Shown here: positions 21,300 through 33,500 of the stretch, piece by piece
How the letters are laid out: each line of letters starts with the position of its first letter
How positions within the stretch are numbered: position 1 is the first letter of the stretch
NCBI GenBank assembly: GCA_017311185.1
Contig: JAESUZ010000983.1
Span: 62,001 to 126,000, forward strand
DNA: 64,000 nucleotides
Origin: Proteles cristata cristata
Taxonomy: Eukaryota > Chordata > Mammalia > Carnivora > Hyaenidae
Reading direction: 5' to 3'
The notes under the pieces: model-generated
What the model saw: only the letters and a program-made list of their open reading frames with translations
What the model was told of the DNA's origin: nothing
The model's database searches: none
Position numbers and translations under genes: made by a program

Positions 21300-21480
21300 A
21301 TTGTATTAGTTTGGCTTCATCACTTGCTAGCCATGTGACCTTGGGCAAATGTCTAAGCCTCAGGTTCATTGTCAAAATAGAGCTAAAACGAGTTACTGTA
21401 GATTGTCAAGACTGAAGAAATGTATACATGCAGCATAAATTTGGTGCACAGTTGTAGCACGTAGGTGCTTTACAAATGGT
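21300..21480 (+). repeat. MIR
   Basis: CATGTGACCTTGGGCAAATGTCTAAGCCTCAG is the MIR core, followed by the GGTGCTTTACAAATG 3' segment. First recognisable repeat after the inferred POLD3 mRNA end. Confidence 0.8.
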
Positions 21481-21709
21481 GGCTTCCTTCCTGGTGTGAG
21501 AAATGCAGTCAGCCACCAACTTCCTGAAATGTTTTCAAGGATATGAGCCAGATGTTCTACTCTTTCAAAGTCATCATTCTGGCAGTAAATGTGATCAAAG
21601 GTGGAAGATACTTGTCCTATATTGTGAAAAATTTCAGAGTAGATGGTTTTCTATTGAAAGAAACTAAGATTCATTGATGGCTGTATTTACTATACATGAA
21701 AACATTTAT

Positions 21710-22135
21710 GTGTATCTACTCCTGTGTCAGGCCTTTGATGTGGGCACAAGAGGATATAGGTAGCATCCTAGAATTTAGCACTTGTCTACAGGATCTATTG
21801 GAAGGGACAAGCCAGTAAAATGAAATTATAATGTCATATGGTGAGTGCAGTGACAAGTAAGCACAGGCTTCTCTGAGAACTCATAGGAGTGTGGGCATTC
21901 TTCCTGGAAGAGAGAAAGCTAAGCAGATATTTGAAGGGTGAGTAGGATTTTACCAAGCAAAGAGAAATGGAAAAGATTTTCCAGTCAGAGGAACATGGCT
22001 TTGGGGGGAAATGGACAGACTTTGGAAATAGGGATGAAATGTATTGAGAAATGAAGTTGGGGTCAAGCTAAGAAGTTTGGATTTTATGTGAAGACTGTGA
22101 AGGCCAATTGAAAATTTTTAAGAAGAGTAATAACA
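21710..22135 (-). repeat. L2 3'-region remnant, antisense
   Basis: Blocks such as CTTCTCTGAGAACTCA, TATTTGAAGGGTGAGTAGGA and TTCCAGTCAGAGGAACATGG match the reverse of the L2 3' end (inverse of the 'GTTCCCTCTGCCTGGAA' region). Diverged. Confidence 0.6.
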
Positions 22136-23984
22136 TTAGAAGTTGATTATCATTTAAGAGGGCAGCTGGCATATTCTTTAATTTTGTGTGCCATATGGTG
22201 AGTATTTCTACCCATGTACATGGTATCTTCTAGTACTATTAAAACTAAAGTTTTAATGGGATTAAAAAACGTCCCAGCTAAAACAAGGCTGCTTAATTCT
22301 GGCAGCCAGCGTAGACAGTTGCAGTATTTCCCTTGTCTTCCCCCATCAACACGGATTCTCTTGCAGAAGGTTTTTCAGTTTTCTAAAACTGACTTCAGAA
22401 ATGGGGTAGTTCTCAGACACTCTCAAGGATATGTGCCTCCACTCACCTCCCTGAAAAGAACCGAGGAGGGGAGGGAGGATGGGTGGAACACTTCTATTTC
22501 TTTTCTATCTTTGTTTCTCTAAGAAGACATTAGTTATTTTACAGGAGAGAGCTGAAGAGAAGGGCCATATAAGGAAACTAAATAGTTTCTCCAGGACATG
22601 AGTAGAATGAGTGCATAATAATATATTTGCCAGAAACGTACTCTGTGTCAAGACTCGTTTTGGTAAACTTGTCTCCTTTCATTGGTTCCGGGATCTCAGT
22701 ATGCTGTAATGCAGCTTTTTACCACCATGAAATATTCTGGGGCTGCCTCGTTTTGTTGTGAGAAGGCAGTATTGCTTTCTGAGTTATTGCCCTGGCAGCT
22801 CTGTAAATTAGCCCATGCTGTCACCATGCCCTCTCTGAAGGGCACATTGTACCCAAATGACTGCATTTAGGATCGACTCTTGCCACTCCCTGCTTCATGA
22901 CACTTCTCACCACTTGTATCTGTGTCCAGTTTTTTTGTGTGTGTGTTCTTAAGTGTGGGCCACCCACAGACTGCCACCCAGGCTCTTCAGCCAGAGAAAC
23001 TTGGTAGGGCTTCTGATCCAAACCCACCTTAATTCTAGAATTGCCCTTTCATTTCAAGCTCTAAATATTGTCTGGCTCCCCCACACCATTCCCTCTCTTT
23101 TTTCTCATTTGCCCTTGCCAGACTCCTTGTTTCTTGGGGCTTCACTTTGGCTTCTCCCCCTCCTTTTTTTTTTTTTTTTAAAGACTTAAATAAGTTCCTC
23201 ATTGCTAGTCCTTCTTTAACTTCTTTCTTTTGGTCTTTCAGGCTTTCTTAAGGTTCTTCACATCTTTTACTGGACTGCCCTTGAAGAATGGAAAACCCAC
23301 GTTGTCGAATATCTGCTTTGGATCATGCAAATCCAAAGTGTCAAGCAGTTGATGAATGCTAGTTCTGTTCATTCCTGGATAAGATACTTTAGAGATTGCA
23401 AGAGCTCAGAGGTTACCATTTTGGAGTGGCAGGACATGCATACTAAATAGCATTATGTAGCAGTGGAGATGATGATTAGATGAGGGAGAGACAGGAACTT
23501 CATAATTAGAAGAGAACCAGGATGATTCTAATGGGCAACATTTTATAGTCCTTTGTGAAAAACACCAGAGGATTTAATGCAAGAAAACAGGGTGAGGACG
23601 GTTTGCCATTTTAGTGGATTTTATTCAACTGTTTGAATGTCACTCATCATTTACATAGTCATGGTATATGTAATCTATAATTCAGTGAACCATTAGTGGA
23701 GGTATTTCTGTCCTACTTAAGAATGAGAATTTTGACAAGAAAGAAGCAGGTACCAAGGACTATTCCAAAAGGTAGTTTATGGGATATATATTGGATTAGC
23801 ATGAATTCAGCTTGCTTTTATGCACGCTCAATTTTGGCAGGATGCTTTGAAACAGCACAAGTTGGGAGGCAGAGGGCTCTGGATTCAAACTCTGTCTAAA
23901 GCTCTGACCTTAGGTAAGGTATTCCTCTGAGAACTTTTTTCCTCATCCTTACAGTGAGCTACCACCTACTTTAAAGAGTAGTTT
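22136..23984. other. Intergenic stretch with no recognised feature
   Basis: No coding exon and no clear repeat. A (T)15-A3 tract at about 23166-23185 could be an eroded SINE tail, but no head is visible. Several short open frames here lack any known domain. Confidence 0.6.
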
Positions 23985-24156
23985 TTGTTTGTTTGTTTGA
24001 CTGCAGAAAGAGTGCAAGCTGGGAAGAGGGGCAGAGGGAGAGAGAGAATCCCAAGCAGGGATTCGATGCGGGGCTCGATCCCACAACTTTGTGATCATGA
24101 CCTGAGCCAAAACCAAGAGTCAGATGTTCAACCAGCTGAGCCACCCAGATGCCCCA
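23985..24156 (-). repeat. CAN-SINE, antisense
   Basis: GTGCAAGCTGGGAAGAGGGG, AGAATCCCAAGCAGGGATTC and the inverted head GAGCCACCCAGATGCCCC. Preceded by a (GTTT)n tract. Confidence 0.9.
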
Positions 24157-24307
24157 AAGGTTGCTTTAAGGCTTTTATGAAATGCTGCATGGGCAGCTCC
24201 TAGTATTTGGACATACATTAAACTCACACAGAACAGGATAACTCACATGTTTTTGAGCACCCACTATGTGTCAGGTACTGTTCAAAGTATGTTTAGAAGT
24301 ATTAACT

Positions 24308-24532
24308 TTTTTTTTTTTAATGTTTTATTTATTTCTAGGAGAAAGAGAGAGAGAGAGAGACAGCGTGAGCAGGGAGGGTCAGAGAGAGAGGGAGTCACAG
24401 ACTGAAACAGGCTCCAGGCTCTGAGCTGGCAGTCAGCACAGAGCCCGACGCGGGGCTCGAACCCACGAACCGCGAGATCATGACCCGAGCGAAAGTCGGA
24501 CGCTTAACCAACTACGCCACCCGGGCGCCCCA
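24308..24532 (-). repeat. CAN-SINE, antisense, young subfamily, 13-bp target-site duplication
   Basis: Full-length with CGACGCGGGGCTCGAACCCA and CGAACCGCGAGATCATGACC, ending in GCCACCCGGGCGCCCC. Direct repeat AGAAGTATTAACT at 24295-24307 and 24533-24545. Low divergence suggests recent insertion. It splits an older L2/MIR-type sequence (GAGCACCCACTATGTGTCAGG before it, CCTATGAGATAAGTGC after it). Confidence 0.95.
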
Positions 24533-24545
24533 AGAAGTATTAACT

Positions 24546-26168
24546 CTTAATCCTCATAGTAACCCTATGAGATAAGTGCTTTTATTCCCATTTTACACAT
24601 GAGGAAATGAAGGCAGAAAAGTTGAGTAACTTGTCTAAAATCACAGAGTTAGCATGTGACACAGAGCCAAGGTATAAATCTTGACAATTTGGCTTCAGTG
24701 CCTACAGTCTTAGCCACTATGCTATCTTGCTCTTGGCTCTACATTAGTTCACACTTCGATACTGCCCAGTGGTGATTGATGTTCGTTTTTATAAGTGAAA
24801 GTACAACTAGTTGTTCGGTTCCCAGATTGTGAGATGTGAAGGCGATCTTAATGTTTATCTAACTCAACCACTCATCTGCTGCTTGAGTCCTTTCTACAGC
24901 ATCCCTGCCAAGTGGTCTTGAATCTATAAACAAAGATTCCATTATGCTCAGTATACTGCGCTTACTAAATTACCAACTTAGATAAGTGGACTAATAAATG
25001 TTAAGAAGAATTTAAAGAGAGGCTAGAATAAAATAATGTTTTCTGATTAATTTTAGATCACCAGGAAGCTCGTCTAAATAGAGCATGGTTCCCTAAGCAA
25101 TGCATTTAATTGGTTTCAGTTTAAATCAAGAACACTGTTTTTTCTTTGAAAAAGATTGTCCAGTTCTTGGCCCTGCCTTTCACTTACACTTGTAAGAAAA
25201 TCAAGAGGAAATTTGGTATTTCTTTCCCCTATTTAAGCCATGCTGCGGGTTCACATGTAGAGAAGTAGCCCCTGAACATTTGTTGCCCACTGATTGTACT
25301 GGCTTAGGCCAAGGCAGTTTTTCCATTTTGAATATCAAAACCAATTTTTTCTAAAAGATGTGTGAAAATTATAGAAACATAGCATAATACATGGCTCTCT
25401 TTTATTCTATCCTGGAATGGGATGTAGAGGAAGCAGAACCATTTTCTTGCACACCATAAAGCCTGATAATGAAACTCCGTTATAGTCTACCTTTATATGG
25501 TGCTTTACTTTATCTTATTTCATCCTTGTGATAACCTGCAGAGTTTTTCTCTTCCCCATTTTGCAGAAAACAAGCCTAGTTTGTTTGCCTAGTGTGCCCA
25601 AGATCTCACAGTAAGGGAGTGAACCAGGGCATTCTAGAACCTAGGTTCAGATTTTGCATTGTGTGACCCTTCCACTATATTAGCAACCTCTCATAAGAGG
25701 AAACTGTTGGTCTGCTGATAAGCGTGCTTTGAAAATGCTTCCTGATTTGCCCAACAACCATGATGGCTGCTGTGAAAGATAGAAAAGAAGTACATGACAA
25801 GTTCTCTGCTTTCCTGGGACAGACCATCATTGGAAAGGCAAACATGTGCATGTTTGTACATTTCACAAACTTTTGTTAAAAGGTTACTATGTGCCCAGCA
25901 TGGTTGTGCTAGGTGCTGGGGATACAAAGATGAATTTCTGGCCCTTGAAGAATTTAACTATCTAGTGAAGGGAGAGATGTAGACCAGTACTTATAATGTG
26001 CTATAATGCTAGTATAATACTTAAGAGTGCTTACCAAGGTCCAAAATTCATGCAAGATATCTAAATTCACTTTCTCTAATCCTCACAACACCTTCACTTA
26101 CAAATGAAAGTAGGGAGGCTCAGAGAGTTTAAATACTTTGCCCAATAAGTGCCCAGTAAGATACGTCT
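24546..26168. other. Intergenic stretch with ancient repeat traces
   Basis: 24546-24720 continues an old mammalian repeat (AATCCTCATAGTAACCCTATGAG...GAGGAAATGAAGGCAGAAAAG). 25860-25985 is antisense L2 (TACTATGTGCCCAGCATGG, GGTGCTGGGGATACAAAGATG). The rest holds nothing I recognise. Confidence 0.6.
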
Positions 26169-26279
26169 TTTTTTTTTTTAAAGATTTTCTTTTTAAGCAA
26201 TCACTACACTCAAAGTCACCCAAAGTGACTCCGCGATCAAGAGTCACATGCTCCACCAATTGAGCCAGTCAGGTACCCT
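26169..26279 (-). repeat. CAN-SINE fragment, antisense, internally deleted
   Basis: T-rich tract with AAAGATTTTCTTTTTAAGCAATC, followed directly by the inverted tRNA-like region ATCAAGAGTCACATGCTCCA and head GAGCCAGTCAGGTACCC. The GA-rich body is missing. Confidence 0.75.
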
Positions 26280-26679
26280 GAGATGTGTCTTTAATAATAA
26301 ATTTATAGTGGAAAATTGAAGGAACTGGAATACTTAAATGGTTGTGATTCCTGTATAGGAAGCTGACTCCTTGTCAGATAGGTGTGTGAGTGAACATAGA
26401 AGTTGGAACAAGAGAAATAAAGTGAATTACACCTTTAAAATTGTTGGTCCCAGATAGGGATGATCTTGCTAGTGGTTCAAGTCACTGACTCTTTACTATG
26501 ATGCCCTGTGTCTATCTTTACCTAGGGAAAACCATGCCAGTGGACTGTACGTTAGGCTAGAGGCTGAGGCTCACTCTCCTCTGGTTGGCCTGGAGGGCCA
26601 GAATTTGAACTCTAGACTTGAAGCCTTTATTCTTCCCACTGTACCATGTCCTTCCTTCTCTGTGTAAAGGAGGTATGTG

Positions 26680-27060
26680 GCCACAAGTTGATGTGGGCCC
26701 TGGGAAGGGTTGTCTGCTACTGCCTTAGAGATTAAGGCATCGGAGGACAAAATGCTTAAGCTGAGGTTTTGAGAATAGGGAGTTTGCCAAATGGGAACGT
26801 GATGCCATCCCTGGCAGAAAGAACAGGACATGGAGCAGAAGGGGTGCACAGGCACAAGAGAAAGCAGGGAGTGTTTAGAGACTATAAGCAGTTTGAGGAG
26901 AGGTGGAGCAGTGGGCCATGAGGGCAAATAAGTGAGCAGGGGCCAGATCACAGAGGTCTTTGCTAGATAGTTAGACTTCACTCTATGCACAATAGAAAGC
27001 CACTGCAGAATTTTAACTTGTCCAGATTGTACATTAGAAAAATCACCCTTTGTAACCTGA
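26680..27060 (-). repeat. L2 3'-region remnant, antisense
   Basis: AAGCTGAGGTTTTGAGAATAG, GGCAGAAAGAACAGGACATGG and GGGGCCAGATCACAGAGGTC...AGAAAGCCACTGCAG follow the order of an antisense L2 3' region. A 139-codon minus-strand frame here is inside this repeat and is not a gene. Confidence 0.6.
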
Positions 27061-28046
27061 AGAGAGAATTACCTGGAGGTCATAAGTCAGAGCCAAGTTG
27101 CACCTGCATCTTGCAATAGAGCAAGTAGAGAAAAATAATATGAAGTTGGATTTAGTTCGGTTTTAGGCAAATGACTTCTTGATTTCCTTGGAAACATATG
27201 ACAGGAGAGAATTGGGAGTGGCTTCAAATCTGGAATGATTAGGCTTTGCTGGGTCATCTCATGCTTCGAAATCCTCTGGCTCTTGTTTGAGCCATGGTCC
27301 TAGTTAAACCATGGAGATGGGATTGGTTCCACAATTCCACTCAGGATACATGTAGGCCATTCTCTGACGCACAAACACAAACTCTGATTTAGACCTGGAA
27401 CTTACTGCATCTCCCTGGAATTCTTGGGCCACAATGACCCATAGTCCCAGAATGGTCAACTAAATTCATCCAAAGTCATATTTATTGTAAACCTGTTCCA
27501 CACCAAGTGCTCCCATATACTTTGTTATTTAATCCTAATAATTTTGTGAGGTGTAGATATCAGCCTGATTTTGTGAATTAGGAAACTGAGTGGCAGAGAG
27601 GCTCCCCAGCTAGAGCATGGTAGAGCTTAGATTTGAGGGTTAGACTGTGAGTGTCCTATCATCATCCATTCTTGACAGGAGCTGTTTTCCAGGGGTGTAG
27701 AGCACGGTAAGCAGTACTGCATATCATTTGGGTGCATATCAGCCACTCACTGAACAGCCATGATACCCAGGACCATTCAGTGATAATGCTTTTCTTCTAG
27801 CAGTAGGTTTTTTGCTGCAAACCTCGAAGCTCATCCCTAACGTGTAATAGCTATCCTGAATAAAGCTGCATGAAGCCCCCTTCCCCTTAGTTAGAATTGT
27901 GCATAGCTCAAGACATGAGTTATGTGGCTTCTCAGCCTATAGAAGCAGTAGAGCAGCTACAGGTAGTTGCTTTTTTGCTATCAGGCAAGTAGCTGTCACT
28001 TCTTGGTTTTGTAGAAAGTAATGGGTTTTAAAGTTGGGCACACTGG
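27061..28046. other. Intergenic stretch with no recognised feature
   Basis: 27540-27640 shows a weak MIR/L2-like block (TTTGTGAATTAGGAAACTGAGTGG). Otherwise nothing recognised; no splice-bounded open frame. Confidence 0.5.
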
Positions 28047-28235
28047 GGTCGCCTGGGTGGTTCAGTTGGTTAAGTGTCTGACTTCGGCTCAGGTCATAAT
28101 CTCACAGTTCGTGGGTTCAAGCCCCATGTTGGGCTCTGTGTGGACAGCTCAGAGCTTAGAGCCTGCTTCATATTCTGTGTCTACCCCTCTCTCTATCTCT
28201 CCCCCACTCATGCTCTCTCAAAAATAAATGTTTAA
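28047..28235 (+). repeat. CAN-SINE, sense
   Basis: GGGGTCGCCTGGGTGGTTCAG head, CTTCGGCTCAGGTCATAATC region, CAAAAATAAATGTTTAAA tail. Flanked by AAAGTTGGGCACACTGG and AAAGTTGGACAGACTGG, a decayed target-site duplication. Confidence 0.92.
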
Positions 28236-28254
28236 AGAGAATTTTTTAAAGTTG

Positions 28255-28435
28255 GACAGACTGGAGCTGGGTGCCTGTTGACTACCTGTGTGACTTCTAG
28301 AAAGTCATTTAACGTCTCTGAGCCTCACTTTGCTCATCTGTAAGATGAAGGTAATACCTACCTCAAGATTATTGTGAGGATTGTATATTATAATAAAGTG
28401 CCCAGTTCATTGTGGTTGGTCAGTAAATGATAATT
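28255..28435 (+). repeat. MIR
   Basis: CTGTGTGACTTCTAGAAAGTCATTTAACGTC core followed by CTCATCTGTAAGATGAAGG and GATTATTGTGAGGATTGTA. Good match to MIR block order. Confidence 0.85.
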
Positions 28436-29270
28436 ATTTTCAGATCAGTACTTTGGGCTTTAACCTATATGAAAAGTAAGTTGTCATCATTTATTTTCAA
28501 CTATGCTTAATTAGAGTGTCTTTGATATAGACAACACATTAAACTAGCAAAGCTGATTTTAAGATAAAGCAAGGAGGGAGTGCTACTGGGCCCAGTGTTT
28601 TGGTGGGCTTTCTTGTGATTCTGCTCACCTGTCCAAGCTCCCCTTTGATCTCCCAACGCCCCTACCTTTTAGGTGGGCTGCTGTGTCATACTGTGTGGTC
28701 TGTACTCTGGTTTCAACCACATTTCTACTTGAAACGATTTAGAGAAAAACCGGTGGTCTGAGTGTGCATTCTGTTTCCCCAAGTACAGACATAAGGGGAC
28801 AACTTTATAAATGAAAAAATAAATAGATCTCCAGCAAGGAAGAGGTCTCCCCCAACTTTCCCCAGCCTCCCCCAGCCTCCCATAATGATGTACGGGGTGC
28901 TCAGGCAATAGTCACGCCTGCAGTTTGAACCCATCTGTTTTCTCTGTTCACCTCCTGAGTACTGTCCCCTTGTGGTTTGCATCATTCCCAGAGACCAGCC
29001 AACTCCAACCCTCCTCAAGCCACTTGGTCAATAGCTGTCTTATTTAAACACACTCCCTCTCTCTTTGGGTGCCAGATGTGAAGTTTCAAGGCAGCAGAGG
29101 CCAGGCTGGCTAACACTGTGACACCTGCTTTAGCAGGCAAGCCAGTCAGCTGCTGCTTCTGATGATGTTGGCCCTTTTTCATGGACAGCATAAGGGTTTC
29201 ACCCCACCAAGCACACACACAGGCAGCTGAGGGAGCCTCATAAATTATGGTTTTGTTTGTTTACTTAGGG
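28436..29270. other. Intergenic stretch with no recognised feature
   Basis: Contains a 10-bp tandem CCCCAGCCTC repeat near 28860-28880 and no identifiable exon or transposon. Confidence 0.5.
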
Positions 29271-29274
29271 CAAG

Positions 29275-29656
29275 CGGTGTGGTGTAGTGGAAAGAGCCCT
29301 GTACTTTGAAGCAGAAAACATGGGTTTGAGTCCTCACTGGTTATGTGATTTTTGTCTTCAGAGCACCTCTTTTTTCATAGATTTATAATGTCGGAGATAG
29401 TGATAAGTGCTATTTGTGTATTTGCTTATTGGTCATCTCCTTTACCACGATGTAAATTCCAGGAAGTCAGGGGCTGTCTTGGCCATCGTTCTAACTCCAG
29501 CACCTAGGACAGTGCCTAGAACATAGTAGGTTCTTAGAAAATATTTATTGAATGAATGAATGAATGAACTCTAACACTCCCTCGTCCACTCACTGGCCAT
29601 GTGATCGTGGAATAGTTATTTATCTTCTCTGGGCCTTAAGTCTTATCAGCTGTACG
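29275..29656 (+). repeat. MIR and L2 remnants, interrupted by L1
   Basis: 29275-29360 resembles the MIR 5' part (TAGTGGAAAGAGCCCTG...). 29440-29560 is an L2 3' end (CCTAGAACATAGTAGG...TTTATTGAATGAATG with (TGAA)n). 29580-29656 is the MIR core (CATGTGATCGTGG...CTTCTCTGGGCC), which resumes after the L1 at about 32957 (GTAAGATGAAGC). Confidence 0.65.
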
Positions 29657-30971
29657 CACCTAAAGGAACTAGCAGGAGAGCAATAAGAGGACCCCAAACC
29701 CAGTAGAAGAAGAGAAATAATAAAAATCAGGGCAGAAATAAACAATATAGAATCCAAAAAACAGTTGAACAGATCAATGAAACCAAGAGTTGGTTTTTTG
29801 AAAAAATAAACAAAATTGATAAACCTCTGGCCAGGATTCTCAAAAAGAAACAAGAGAGCACCCAAATAGACAAAATCACGAAAGAAAATGGATTTATTAC
29901 AACCAATCCCTTAGAAACACAAGCAATTATGAGGGAATACTATGAGAAATTATATGCCAACAAACTGGCCAACTTAGAAGAAATGGGCAAATTCCTAAAC
30001 ACACGCACTACCAAAATTCACATGGGAAGAGATAGAAAATCTGAACAGACCCATAACTATTGAAGAAATTGAATCAGTTATCAAAAATCTCCCAACAAAT
30101 AAGAGCCCTGGGCCAGACGGCTTCCCTGGGGAATTCTACCAGACATTTAAATTAGAGTTAATACCTATTCTTCTCAAGCTATTCCAGAAAACAGAAATGG
30201 AAGGAAAACTTCTGTGCTCGTTCTACGAAGCCAGCATCACTTTGATTCCCAAACCAGACAGAGACCCAGCAAAAAAAGAGAACTACAGGCCAATATCCTT
30301 GATGAATACGGGTGCAAAAATCCTCAACAAGATACTTGCAAATCGAATTCAATAGCCCATAAAAAGAATTATCCACCATGATCAAGTGGGATTCATTCCT
30401 GGGTTACAGGGCTGGTTCAATATTCGCAAATTAATCAATGGATACATCACATTAACAAAAGAAAAGATAAAAAATCATATGATCCTATTGATAGATGCAG
30501 AAAAAGCATTTGACAAAATACAGCATCCTTTCTTAATAAAGACCCTGGAGAAAGTCGTGATAGAAGGAACTTAAACATCAGGAAAGCCATTTATGAGAAG
30601 CCTTCAGCTAACATCATCCTCAATGGGGAAAAACTGAGAGCTTTCCCCCTGAGATAACACAACAGGGATGTCCACTGTCACCAGTGTTGTTTAACATAGT
30701 GCCGGAAGTCCTAGCATCAGCAATCAGACCACAAAAGGAAATAAAAGGCATCAGAATTGGCAAATAAGAAGTGAAACTCACTTTTCACAGATGTCATGAT
30801 ACTCTACATAGAAAACCTGACAGACTCCACCAGAAGGCCACTAGAACTGTTACATGAATTCAGCAAAATCGCAGGTACAAAATCATTGTACAGAAATTGG
30901 TTGCATTTTTATACACCAATAATGAAGCATCAGAAAGAGAAATCAAGAAACTGATCCCATTCACAATTGCG

Positions 30972-30973
<2 letters not shown>

Positions 30974-31015
<42 letters not shown>
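30974..31015. repeat. (CA)n microsatellite inside L1 ORF2
   Basis: About 20 CA dinucleotides in place of the short GCACC...AAAAACAT segment of L1 ORF2. It is translated in one frame as an HTHT run. Likely length-polymorphic. Confidence 0.95.
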
Positions 31016-31019
<4 letters not shown>

Positions 31020-31587
31020 CATAAAATACCTAGGAATAAACCTAACCAGAGATATAAAGGATCTGTATGCTGAAAACTATAAAAAACTTATGAAACAAAT
31101 TGAAGACACAAAGAAATGGAAAAACATTCCATGCTCATGGATTGGAAGAATAAATATTGTCATTACTACCCAAAGCAATCTACACATTCAATGCAATCCC
31201 AATCAAAATTGTACCAGCATTCTTCTCAAAGCTAGAACAAACTACCCTAAAATTTGTAAGGAACCACCAAAGACCCCAAATAGCCAATGTAATATTAAAG
31301 AAAACCAAAACGGAGGCATCACAATCCCAGACTTTAGCCTCTACTACAAAGCTGTAATCATCAAGACAATATGTTATTGCCACAAAAACAGACACATAGA
31401 TCAATGGAATAGAATAGAGAATTGGACCCACAAATGTATGGCCAACTAGTCTTTGACAAAACAAGAAAGAGTATCCAATGGAAAAAGGACAGCCTCTTTA
31501 ACAGATGGTGCTGGGAGAACTGGACAGCAACGTGCAAAAGAATGAGACTAGATTACTGTCTCACACCATACACAAAAATAAACCTGG

Positions 31588-31808
31588 GTGCCTGGGTGGT
31601 TCAGTTGGGTAAGCGTCCAACTTCGGCTCAGGTCATGATTTCACAGTTCATGGCTTCAAGCCCCATGTCGAGCTCTGTACTAACAGCTAGCTCAGAGCCT
31701 GGAGCCTGCTTCGGATTCTATATCTCCCTCTCTCTCTGACCCTCCCCTGCTCACACTGCCTCTCTCTCTTTCTTAGAAATAAATAAAACATTAAAAAAAA
31801 ATTTTTTA
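31588..31808 (+). repeat. CAN-SINE, sense, inside the L1
   Basis: GGGTGCCTGGGTGGTTCAG head, CTTCGGCTCAGGTCATGATT, body with CTAGCTCAGAGCC and a tail of AAATAAATAAAACATTAAAA. Splits L1 ORF2 between AAAAATAAAC and ACTCAAAATAGATAAAGG. Younger than its host L1. Confidence 0.93.
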
Positions 31809-32999
31809 AAAACTCAAAATAGATAAAGGACCTGAATGTGAGACAGGAAACCATCAAAACCCTAAAGGAGAAAGCAGGTAACAACCTCCTTGACCTCAAC
31901 CACAGCAATTTCTTACTTAACACATTCCCAAAGGGAAGGGAATCAAGAGCAAAAATGATCTATTGGGATCTTATTAAGATAAAAAGCTTTGTGTGGCAAA
32001 GGAAACAATCCATAAAACTAATAGGTAACTGATGGAATGGGAAAAGATATTTGCAAATGACATATCAGATAAAGGGCTAATATCCAAAATCTCTAAGGAA
32101 CTCACCAAACTCCACACCCGGAAAACAAATAATCCAGTGAAGAAATGGGCAGAAGACATGAACAGACACATGAAACTATGTGTCTCAGCGTCCCTCATCA
32201 TCAGTGAAATGCAGATCAAAACCACACTGAGATACCACCTCACGCCTGTCTGAGTGGCTAAAATGAACAAATCAGGAGACTATAGATGCTGCCGAGGATG
32301 TGGAGAAATGGGCACCCTCCTGCACTGTTAGTGGGAATGTAAACTGGTACAGCCCCCTGGAAAATAGTAGAGGTTCCTCAAAAAATTAACAATAGAACTC
32401 CCCTATGACCCAGCAATAGCGCTGCTAGGAATTTACCCAAGGGATACAGGAGTGCTGATGCATAGGGGCACATGTACCCCACTGTTCATAGCAACGCTTT
32501 CAACAATAACCAAATCATGGAAAAGCCTAAGTGTTCATCAACGGACAAATGGATCAAGAAGATGTGGTTTATCTATACAATGGAATACTACATGGCAATG
32601 AGGAAGAATGAAATCTGGCCATTTGTAGCAGTGTGGATGGAACTCGAGGGTGTTATGCTGAGCAAAATAAGTCAGGCAGAAAAAGACAGAGACCGTATGT
32701 TTTCACTTATAAGTGGATCAGGAGAAACTTAACAGAGGACCATGTGGGAGGAGAAGGGGAAAAAAACAGTTGGGGAGAGGGAGGAGACAAACCATGAGAG
32801 ACTCTTGAATATGGAGAGCAAACCGAGGGCTGATGGGGGTGGGGAGAGGGGAAGAGGGGTAATGGGCATGGAGGAGGGCACTTGTTGGGATGAGCACTGG
32901 GTGTTCTATGGAAACCAACTTGACAATAAACTATGAAAGAAAAAAAGTTTTGTCGGCTGTAAGATGAAGCATTAGATCTCTATTCCTGGCACTCTAGGA

Positions 33000-33500
33000 T
33001 TATAAGGATTCACTCATTTAACAAATTACCTCGGGTCTCTATGCTGGGCATTCTGCCAAGCCCTGAAAATATAGTCATGAATAAGTTAGAAACAGAACCT
33101 GTCCTCATGGAGTTTTGAAAGGGAGAGGAAACCGAATAAATAATGGTGTAAACATGCATTTAAGGACCACTGTGATCAGCCTTACAAAGAATCTGCAGAG
33201 GACACTCTGAGAGATTAATAGGGAGAACCCACCCATGTTGGGGATAGGCTGGGAAGATACCCTGGTGAAAGTGACATTTAAGCTCAGATTTTACAGATAA
33301 GTAGGAGTTGGCCAGGAAAAGGGGTGCAGGATTTCAGGCAGAGGGAAGAGCTTATGTGAAGGCCCTGGGGAAAAGCGTGGCTGGAACAGTGACCCACAGG
33401 GAGGTTGTGCCCAAGATGAGGCTAGAGAGATTAGCTGGGCCAGAATGTTGGGAACTTTGTGGCTGTGCTAAGAATTTTGTCATTCTAAACACAAAGGGAG
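33000..33500 (-). repeat. L2 3'-region remnant, antisense
   Basis: TATGCTGGGCATTCTGCCAAG, GTGACATTTAAGCTCAGATTT, TTCAGGCAGAGGGAAGAGC and AAGGCCCTGGGG match antisense L2 blocks in order. One of the better preserved L2 copies here. Confidence 0.75.

Larger units (their letters stand above)
29657..32946 (+). mobile_element. LINE-1, 5'-truncated, with degraded ORF2 and 3'UTR, sense
   Basis: The copy starts within ORF2 upstream of the reverse-transcriptase domain and runs to the 3' end (GACAATAAACTATGAAAG plus A-tail). ORF1 and the 5' part are absent. Recognisable reverse-transcriptase sequence includes the [16 protein letters not shown] stretch near 30481-30540. The catalytic FADD-type box near 30781-30800 is changed by an indel and a D-to-V-type substitution, and many stops and frameshifts follow, so it cannot make active ORF2p. 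It interrupts a MIR (near-duplicated TCAGCTGTA / TCGGCTGTA edges). A (CA)n microsatellite and a SINE sit inside it. Confidence 0.9.

Noticed and set aside
26571..26990. 139-codon minus-strand open frame
   Set aside because: It falls within an antisense L2 remnant and shows no domain.
30974..31015. CRISPR-like or structured array
   Set aside because: It is a simple CA dinucleotide microsatellite; no CRISPR array would be expected in a mammalian genome.
30386..31449. Open frames with reverse-transcriptase-like sequence
   Set aside because: They are pieces of a broken L1 ORF2 with frameshifts, stops and a damaged catalytic box; no intact element.
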